14,528 nt of DNA from Chromera velia (taxonomy: Eukaryota > Sar > Chromeraceae): the NCBI GenBank assembly GCA_018398765.1, contig JAHBMJ010004213.1, forward strand, positions 64,001 through 78,528, given 5' to 3'. Made by a program: the position numbers and the translations under genes. Each line of letters starts with the position of its first letter. The stretch's first letter is position 1. Below the pieces are notes generated by a model. That model saw nothing but the letters and a program-made list of their open reading frames with translations. It had not been told where the DNA came from and searched no databases. This document shows, piece by piece, positions 9,148 through 14,528 of the stretch.

Positions 9148-10202
9148 TTATGGCACTTCCTTTTCCTCTTCTTCATGATCACTTTCTTCAATGTGAATCG
9201 AATCGATCGGTGGTGGGAGCTGCTGAGAGCTTTTTCTCTGGCTTTTCGGCTTTCCAGGAGTGGGTGCTCCTGGGCTTCTATTCGGTTGCGGAGAGATGAC
9301 AACGGGGTGAGACGGAGAACCACGCACACGTTTGCTATTGCTGTTGGTGTTGGAACCGTCCTGTTTCTGGGCAGCTAAGCATCCAGAGTTGGTAAGTTCG
9401 GCTACCCTCTGTGCCGCGCTAGGGCCGACAACAAGCCCCTTGTGTTAGAGGTGAATATAGAGAGGTCGGTAGCCTTCCTCACCCAGAGTGATGACTTTCT
9501 CAGGAGGGGGAAGTTTCCCCCCAGCCTTCTCAGCATTTGCGTCTGCGGCCGCCTCCTTTGGTTTCAAATTGGTCCTCCCACCAGGCCCTGCAGGAGCGGC
9601 CCCCCCTCCAGCACTGTCAGCAGCCCCCCCGCTGCCTTTTCCCTTGCCTTTCTGGAACTGCTCCACACCAACAGGGAATGTGGTCGCAGCCTTTCGACGC
9701 TCGAGGTCAGGGGCATGCTGCAATCTCTCGTGGTTCACATCCAAAATGTCCCAGTCATACAGCATGTCTCCTTGTGTTGGAACCTTCCCCCTCGGCTCCC
9801 TGTATTTTCACCTGACACTGAATGACATTTGCCCCCTTTTGTACGGACCATATTTTTTTTGCGTACCCGGCTTTAAAAACAAATGCCTCCTTCTTCCCGT
9901 TCGACCCTGTCGGATTGTGTGACATGTCTTTACGGGGTGTAAAATGTTTGCAGATGCTCAAAAAGGGGGCCGTAAAAGATGTTCCAGCACCAGAAAAGTC
10001 AACACAGCTGTTCGGGAAAACGTTCAACTGATCGGTTTATCTCTGCATGAAGTAAAAAGGGGTGAAACGTCAATTTTAGTGTAGCTCAAAACGTTTTTTT
10101 TTTGAGAGCAAACCATCAAGATTTAGGTTTTTCTGAAATTTTTCATTTGAATCAGCATGCGTGACGGATCGGTACTTACAAAAGTTTTTTCGGGACCTTC
10201 AT
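9148..10202 (-). CDS. Unrecognised spliced gene inside the inverted-arm element
   Basis: I rebuilt this from splice signals. Exon 1 is 10202-10180 (MKVPKKL plus two bases) with donor TT|GTAAGT. A 172-nt intron ends in GAACAG at 10008. Exon 2 starts at 10007 in matching phase, encoding F-CVDFSGAGTSF and FVFKAGYAKKIWSVQKGANV. A 108-nt intron (9482-9375, GTGAGG to GCTTAG) leads, again in phase, to the last exon, 9374-9148. Within 9483-10007 the frame changes once. Either a 94-nt intron (9811-9718, CAG|GTGAAA to ATTGCAG, phase 0), giving 226 aa, or a one-base change in the G run at 9787-9791 would explain it. The C-terminal half is Gly/Ala/Pro/Lys-rich and ends in an acidic stretch, EESDHEEEEKEVP. 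I do not recognise the family. No zinc finger, nuclease or helicase motif is visible. Three phase-compatible junctions make chance unlikely. Confidence 0.55.
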
Positions 10203-10548
10203 ATTTGAGGTTGAAAGTCACATTGATCAAATATTTGATCGTATTTGATAGGTCTTTAAACACTAGGTCCTCCCTGACTGGATATTTGATTTAAGCTTAA
10301 GCCCTACCTCAAATCAAATTAAATTAAATCAAATCAAATCAAACATGGTCACTAACAAGCCTCCAGGCTACTCCCAAAACATTTGTTTTTATAACATAAA
10401 AAAAAAACCACGCACCATTAGAATGATCTAAGGTATTAAAGATTAGTAAAAATCGGACTTTGGCTAATTAATCACTTTATTCAATCACATTCAATCACTT
10501 CATGGGATAATTAAATATATTCTAATCACAAGTGACTAAACACCTTTG
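10201..10548 (-). repeat. Right inverted arm
   Basis: This is the reverse-complement partner of 8178-8822, with the paired blocks in mirrored order. Between 10307 and 10343 it has the inverted pentamer repeat in decayed form. The inner end (10201-10215) overlaps the ATG of the enclosed gene at 10202-10200, so the arm would supply its immediate upstream region. Confidence 0.7.
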
Positions 10549-10595
10549 CTAGAATATAACCACTGATTCACCCCGCAAATTCATCTATAACCTAG

Positions 10596-11260
10596 CCTAT
10601 CTAATATGTTTACATTACAGTGGGCCAGTGTGTGACGGTATTTAAATTTATATTTAAAAATATAGGCTAAAAAATAGTTAATTTATTATTAGGTTTGGTG
10701 CTAGGTTTGGTGTTCAAGTTGTTTTAAACCGGGTCTTAGAATTGACTCGGATCCTGCTAGATTCCTGCTAGTTTTTTACTGTACACTGGCACAGTGGCAC
10801 GTCGTTTTACACTGCGGGGCCTAGTTGTGATGGCCGGAGTCTAAATTAAAATCAAATATCAATCAAACTTCTTCGAAGTTCGAACTACAATCGATGTGAA
10901 ATTGGGAATTTCTCTTTCAGGCAGCATGAGCCCCTAGGCCTAGGTCATTAAAAAAAAAAAAAAAACTAAAAAAAAAAATGAAAAAACCTTCAAATAAAAT
11001 TTATTTACAAAAATACCCCCCCTACAAAAACTAAAAGAGGCTCAAACAATTTAAGACCGGTTTTGAGCTTCTAAAACCCCAACGACTTTTTTAAAAATAC
11101 TTACAGTTGTTTACAAGAACTTTTTTTTTTACTCAATATATATCTTTAGCCTCTAGGTGTATATTTTCCTAGTCATTTCTTCTACTATTTCCTAGTATAT
11201 TTTACATTATTTCGTACGTTTTTGACTTAAAATTTTTATGTTTAAATTTATAGTATTATA
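10596..11260. other. AT-rich spacer with short duplications
   Basis: I see no gene. The region is strongly AT-rich. It includes a short imperfect tandem duplication (AGGTTTGGTG twice, about 10691-10712), CCTGCTAG twice near 10755, and long A and T runs. One copy of the A-rich dispersed repeat lies here. Confidence 0.5.
10930..11005 (+). repeat. A-rich dispersed repeat, copy 1
   Basis: The pattern is CCTAGGCCTAGGTCATT, a long A run with CT, ATG followed by A6, then CAAATAAAATTTA. The same order of words occurs at 12374-12465, so I regard the two as copies of one family that may have spread through an RNA with an A-rich tail. Origin is inferred. Confidence 0.5.
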
Positions 11261-11284
11261 TGAATGAATGAATGAATGAATGAA
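11261..11284 (+). repeat. (TGAA)6 microsatellite
   Basis: Six perfect TGAA units are followed by imperfect ones (TAAATGAA) to about 11292. It lies in a non-coding stretch. Confidence 0.95.
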
Positions 11285-11479
11285 TAAATGAAGTTGGCTT
11301 TGCTAGAGTGGAGCCGTGCTCCCAGCAGCCCATGTTCATGCAAGAGATCGTCAATCACTCAACTCTAGAGATAAGGCTAAGCGTGAGATCCCCTGAAGTG
11401 CTCGCTTGGTGAGCTCACAAGCAGCATGCGCATTGGAGGTGGTAATAGAAGACTCGAACAGAAGAAGAAAAGGTTGCGT

Positions 11480-12083
11480 TCATACAGAAACAGGCGTGTA
11501 CAGTGAGTAACAAAGATCGCAAACGGCTCTGCATACTTCATACGGATCGACTTGTAAAGCCAAAAGCAGCATCTTCCTTGCTTCTGTTTCGGCTGCATCC
11601 GATCTCTCAATTCCTTCTCTCTGAATCTGTATAATTGAACTTGTTTGAATAGTCATAAAACACGCACGTTGCCTTCTTCCAATACTTTAACCACTTTGAG
11701 AGGAACCTCTACCCACCCCTCACAAAGCCTTTGTTGCCTGCTAGCATCGTCATCTTCTTTCTCCGTATCTTTTCAAAGTCGGAGATGTCTACAACTCGAA
11801 GAATGTTTTCAAAACGAGTCACATCATTGTTTTCAACGATCAGACGAAATGTTGCTGTTTCGCCACTGCGCTCAAATATAGAGGGGCGCAAACTTTAAGA
11901 CACTTCACCGTCCAATCTTTGTGTTTTGGATCACGAGCGGCAGGACGGGTGAACCTCCTGCCTGAAGCACTAAAAACAGCCCGCACTTGCACTAATTCAT
12001 AATACTCCACCTCCCCCTTCTCTCTTTTCAATTTACACAATGGGTGAATTTCTGCTTGTGCAATGCGGTCGAATATCGTAATT
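11480..12083 (-). CDS. Possible split gene of unknown function (fragmentary)
   Basis: Three protein-like minus-strand blocks lie in order. Block 1 (12083-11840) follows an acceptor-like AAAACAG preceded by TAATTAAC, a good branch-site shape; it reads ITIFDRIAQAEIHPLCKLKR, then EVEYYELVQVRAVF. Block 2 (from about 11870 to 11724) reads FRLIVENNDVTRFENILRVV. Block 3 (11626-11480) reads IERSDAAETEARKMLLLALQ, then VDPYEVCRAVCDLCYSLYTP, and ends in TGA. Blocks 2 and 3 join in phase 0 across a 97-nt GTGAGG...TATACAG intron. Blocks 1 and 2 are in different frames, and I cannot choose among several possible donors, so a frameshift is also possible. No ATG is in frame in block 1; a 5' exon would lie beyond 12090. 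I do not recognise the protein. It may be a low-expressed gene or a decaying one. Confidence 0.35.
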
Positions 12084-12490
12084 CTGTTTTCATGTTAATT
12101 ATGCCGTGAGTGATGGTCTTAGAGTGAGAAGGTCACTGAGAACCTGCAAGTACATGGTTCAGTAGGGGCTCAACCTGGGGTTCGGCACGTAAAAGTGAAG
12201 ACTGTGGTTCAAAGCTCTCTGAATGAATATGGTTTCATTTTCCTTGCTGCTCAAACTTGTTGATCAATCAATAAAGCATATTCAATCAATTCATTTACTT
12301 TCGATCAATTGTCCTATAATTGTCCTTAAAGTTTTTGAAGAGGCTATAGTGAATAGGGGGCGAAGACTAGGTCCCTAGCATCAACCTAGGCATCAACATC
12401 AAAACTCTAAAAAAAAAAAAACTCTTTAAAAAAAATGGAAAGAAAAACGCCCAATAAAATTTAGAGTTTTTTTTAATGGCTTACGCCTAG
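12084..12490. other. AT-rich spacer, no gene seen
   Basis: Apart from the A-rich repeat listed separately, I see AATCAAT/TCAATCAAT words near 12260-12300 and no open frame of note. A short peptide upstream of the acceptor at 12084 (around 12160, ATGTACTTGCAG on the minus strand) could be a first exon of the split gene, but its phase is not settled. Confidence 0.35.
12374..12465 (+). repeat. A-rich dispersed repeat, copy 2
   Basis: The words match copy 1 at 10930-11005 in the same order: CCTAGGC, a long A run with ACTC, ATGG plus A-rich DNA, then CAATAAAATTTA. An inverted pair, AACTCTAAA (12403-12411) and TTTAGAGTT (about 12460-12468), brackets most of it, so the transcript could fold back. 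Confidence 0.5.
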
Positions 12491-12523
12491 ATGAGCCCCA
12501 GCTTCCTGGTGATCCCAGGAGCC
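12491..12523 (-). pseudogene. Decayed copy of the dioxygenase C-terminal coding segment
   Basis: Positions 12491-12521 match 12649-12679, inside the neighbouring dioxygenase gene, at 28 of 31 bases. Read on the minus strand in the same frame, it gives APGITRKLGLI followed by TAG, against SPGITRKLRVM in the intact gene. This is the segment with the Arg residues expected to bind 2-oxoglutarate. One of the three changes is silent (CGG to AGG). It looks like the last trace of a tandem paralogue or a local duplication; flanking sequence no longer aligns. Confidence 0.55.
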
Positions 12524-12623
12524 CGAAAACTAGCCCGAAAAAAGAGAAAGAGAAACAGAATTATGAAGCTAGAAATGAAGAATAACAACTAATTAATTTG
12601 TGCGAATTAAAAACCTTCATTCC

Positions 12624-13778
12624 TCAGAAACTCTCTTCCCGAGCCAGCATGACCCTCAGCTTCCGGGTGATCCCAGGAGACCAGCTCAGGCGGCTGTGGG
12701 CGTACAGATAGTTGTCCAGACAGAGCAGGTCCCCTGCCTGCATCGCGCAGATCTTTGTGTTCTGCCAAATCACGCGTCGAATAAAACCCACCTGATCCGC
12801 GGTGAGAGCCTCACCCGACTTCCCCCAAAACGTCGAAAAAGCGGGAAGCTGCTTCTCCTCACTCACATCCCGGCCATGCACACGTGCTCTCTTGAGATAG
12901 CACAAGGCCCCCACAGGCCTCAGACCGACTTCACACTTCTGCCAATCCGGATGCCACCAGAAGTAGCTCTCGTGGAGGGCCACCCGCTGGTTGAAGAACA
13001 AGTCCTCCCCTGTCCCCGGATGCATAACCACACCTGGTAACACGTACCAGTACCGCAAAACGTCCCCCTCCATCCATTCCCATTCGTACCTCTTCTCCAC
13101 CAAAATCTTCTCGACCCTCTCCTTCGTGTCCGCGATCTGGTGGTGCCAGTCGTAGTACCCACATGCGTTCGGGTACAGCACAAACTGGTACCGCACGCCC
13201 TCGCGTCGAATACGGGCGAGGACGGTTTCCGAACCACCGGAGCCCTCGAAACGCATTTCCTCCAGCGCACGTGTAACAGCCCGCATGTCTGTCACCCCGC
13301 TCTCACCCCCCCCGCAGGCGGCGGGTGTATCGCAGTAGATGAAAAACAGAGACGGGAAACTCGGTTGGTAGCTCATTTCCTGGTGCGGCTCTATCGTCAC
13401 CTCGGGCAGCTCCTCGCTTGCCTGGAAGACGTCTCCACCCACCTTACTCCGTAGAGCCGCTCCACCGGCGAAGGAAGTGAGGACCGCATTGGAGCCGACG
13501 GCTTTCCGGATCAACCTGTCAAGAGTCGGCGGTTGCAAAGGGAGACGGAGGCGGGGATTTTCGAGACTGTCTTGCGGCTCCAATACCCCTCGGTACAAAA
13601 TGCCCCCACCAGAGTCTAGAAAGCACTGTGCCACGGACTTTTCGAAGCGCTCTTCTGAGCTGAAAACTTCGAACGCGATACCGGCGTTCGTTGCGTTCTG
13701 TGAGGGATCGTCAGGCTTGGACTCCAAGATTCGCAGCGCCTCAACCGAGTCTGCAGGCAGTCGGAGGACGGAGTCCAC
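12624..13778 (-). CDS. TauD/TfdA-family Fe(II)/2-oxoglutarate-dependent dioxygenase, 5' end unresolved
   Basis: The frame encodes 384 aa up to TGA. The fold is the clavaminate-synthase-like (SyrP/At3g21360-type) branch of TauD. ILYRGV (about 60-65) is followed by the iron-binding HxE in PHQEMSYQPSFPSLFFIYCD (H132, E134) and GGGES. HPGTGEDLFFNQ (about 253-264) follows, then the distal iron His in LDNYLYAHSRL (H361). R372, 11 residues after it, has the spacing seen in TauD for the 2-oxoglutarate-binding Arg. The expected reaction is oxidation (hydroxylation, halogen-free) of a small molecule with decarboxylation of 2-oxoglutarate; the substrate cannot be predicted. There is no signal peptide. 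The frame opens at GTG, directly after an in-frame TGA (13781-13779), and the first internal Met is residue 135, beyond the HxE. A 5' exon, or a frameshift correction from the ATG at 13822, is therefore needed. See findings. Confidence 0.85.
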   Translation of the reverse strand: MDSVLRLPADSVEALRILESKPDDPSQNATNAGIAFEVFSSEERFEKSVAQCFLDSGGGILYRGVLEPQDSLENPRLRLPLQPPTLDRLIRKAVGSNAVLTSFAGGAALRSKVGGDVFQASEELPEVTIEPHQEMSYQPSFPSLFFIYCDTPAACGGGESGVTDMRAVTRALEEMRFEGSGGSETVLARIRREGVRYQFVLYPNACGYYDWHHQIADTKERVEKILVEKRYEWEWMEGDVLRYWYVLPGVVMHPGTGEDLFFNQRVALHESYFWWHPDWQKCEVGLRPVGALCYLKRARVHGRDVSEEKQLPAFSTFWGKSGEALTADQVGFIRRVIWQNTKICAMQAGDLLCLDNYLYAHSRLSWSPGITRKLRVMLAREESF

Positions 13779-13822
13779 TCACGGCCGCGAAGCCTACGGG
13801 TGTCGGTGGCGAGGGAATTCAT

Positions 13823-14478
13823 GCTGCTGAATAGCTAGCTCTTGACAATGCAACGGGCAAGTATCTGTGCACGGGAACTTGCGAAGTCCATAGACAGAGC
13901 CAGATATGTGAGAGTGTCGAATTAAGGATTGAGAAGAAAGAAAGCAATCCCGCGAACTTCGCGATACGTGAACATGCAGACGGTCAGCTATAGGCCGCGG
14001 AATTGAACTATAATTATTAATAAGTGCATTTACAAATTATTAATAATTAAGAAATTTATAGTTTCAAAGAGAATTTAATTTGTTTTTCAGTTTGTATAAA
14101 TTCTATTCGAGTTAATTTCAGTTGCATATAGTAGTTTAACAAGCTAGCTGACAAACAGCCTACCAGTTTTTTATCAATCAAATCAAAACGCTATATGTTT
14201 TGTTATTTGTAACTTGAATTATTGATCTTTAAGACGTGTTGAGTAGCGTTGAGCCGTTAATTATAATAAAGTTGTACTTAGTATACAGATAAGTACAGAT
14301 ACGCTAAGATAAGATATAGCCTAGAAGCTAGATGAGATAAGATTTGTATTACAGAAACCCCCCTGGTCAACTGTCAGATGTCGGCTTGCATTGCTAACTG
14401 CTAGTGCAATCATTCACAATATATATGAAAACAAAAAAAGAAAACTAGCGATAAAGAAAAAAGAAAAGAAAACTGAGG

Positions 14479-14481
<3 letters not shown>
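13823..14481. other. AT-rich 5' flank of the dioxygenase gene, no gene seen
   Basis: Positions 13823-13990 may hold the dioxygenase 5' exon or leader. On the minus strand an ATG at about 13893 starts MDFASSRAQILARCIVKS and then stops. From 14000 on, the sequence is AT-rich with TTATTAAT/ATTAATAA words and no open frame of interest. Confidence 0.4.

Positions 14482-14528
<47 letters not shown>
14482..14528 (+). repeat. (GA)n microsatellite cut by the window end
   Basis: A perfect GA dinucleotide repeat of 47 bases runs to the last base. It may continue beyond, or mark the end of an assembled contig. Confidence 0.95.

Larger units (their letters stand above)
8145..10580. mobile_element. Candidate ~2.4 kb inverted-arm element enclosing a spliced gene
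   Basis: Four blocks of perfect inverted complementarity occur in nested order. They are 8185-8196 with 10537-10548 (12 bp), 8203-8213 with 10512-10522 (11 bp), 8730-8753 with 10332-10355 (24 bp) and 8794-8808 with 10201-10215 (15 bp). Weaker similarity extends outward to about 8145 and 10580. The enclosed ~1.4 kb (8823-10200) carries one minus-strand gene. No transposase, reverse transcriptase or integrase is recognisable, and I found no clean target-site duplication. It could be a transposon-like unit with long degenerate terminal repeats or an old inverted duplication of an AT-rich repeat on both sides of a gene. The inverted structure is seen directly; mobility is inferred. Confidence 0.5.

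Noticed and set aside
9445-9765. Intronless 106-aa open frame as the true gene of the element
   Set aside because: Its last residues after VITLG are better explained as intron read-through: the GTGAGG donor joins in phase to an acidic-tail exon at 9374.
11700-11900. Tiny 15-28-nt introns at several frame changes (also at 9784-9811 and 13779-13798)
   Set aside because: GT and AG are frequent enough to offer such a fix almost anywhere. The better-supported introns here are about 95-380 nt, so I do not infer a mini-intron system.
12120-12230. tRNA-like GGTTCAAAG and GGGTTCGGC words
   Set aside because: I could not build acceptor, D and anticodon stems around them on either strand.

Overview
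The window looks like nuclear DNA of a microbial eukaryote, probably an alga-like alveolate. A chromerid such as Chromera velia is my best guess, but it is not proven. The reasons are GT-AG introns, no bacterial operons, a eukaryotic-type Trm11 methyltransferase, long pyrimidine and CT/GA microsatellites, and GC-balanced genes alternating with AT-rich, repeat-laden spacers.

Layout. Positions 1-1368 hold no gene I can support. An intronless minus-strand gene (1369-3282) encodes the catalytic subunit of a tRNA guanosine-N2 methyltransferase (TRMT11/Trm11). It is divergent, across a ~650 bp spacer, from a plus-strand two-exon gene (3930-6397) for a secreted beta-helix protein of a family I know mainly from actinobacteria. 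Positions 6398-8140 are non-coding as far as I can see and include a 118-nt pure pyrimidine run.

Positions ~8145-10580 form the most unusual part: a ~2.4 kb unit bounded by long, imperfect inverted arms, with matched blocks of 11, 12, 15 and 24 bp in mirror order. It encloses a small minus-strand spliced gene with no recognisable product. Positions 10600-12600 are AT-rich and contain an A-rich dispersed repeat in two copies, a possible split minus-strand gene (11480-12083), and a decayed fragment copied from the end of the neighbouring dioxygenase gene. Positions 12624-13778 (minus) encode a TauD/TfdA-type Fe(II)/2-oxoglutarate dioxygenase whose 5' end is unresolved. The window ends in AT-rich DNA and a GA microsatellite.

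The genes do not form a pathway. Trm11 is housekeeping. The beta-helix protein and the dioxygenase belong to families widespread in bacteria, so transfer is possible. The inverted-arm unit is the best candidate for something undescribed.
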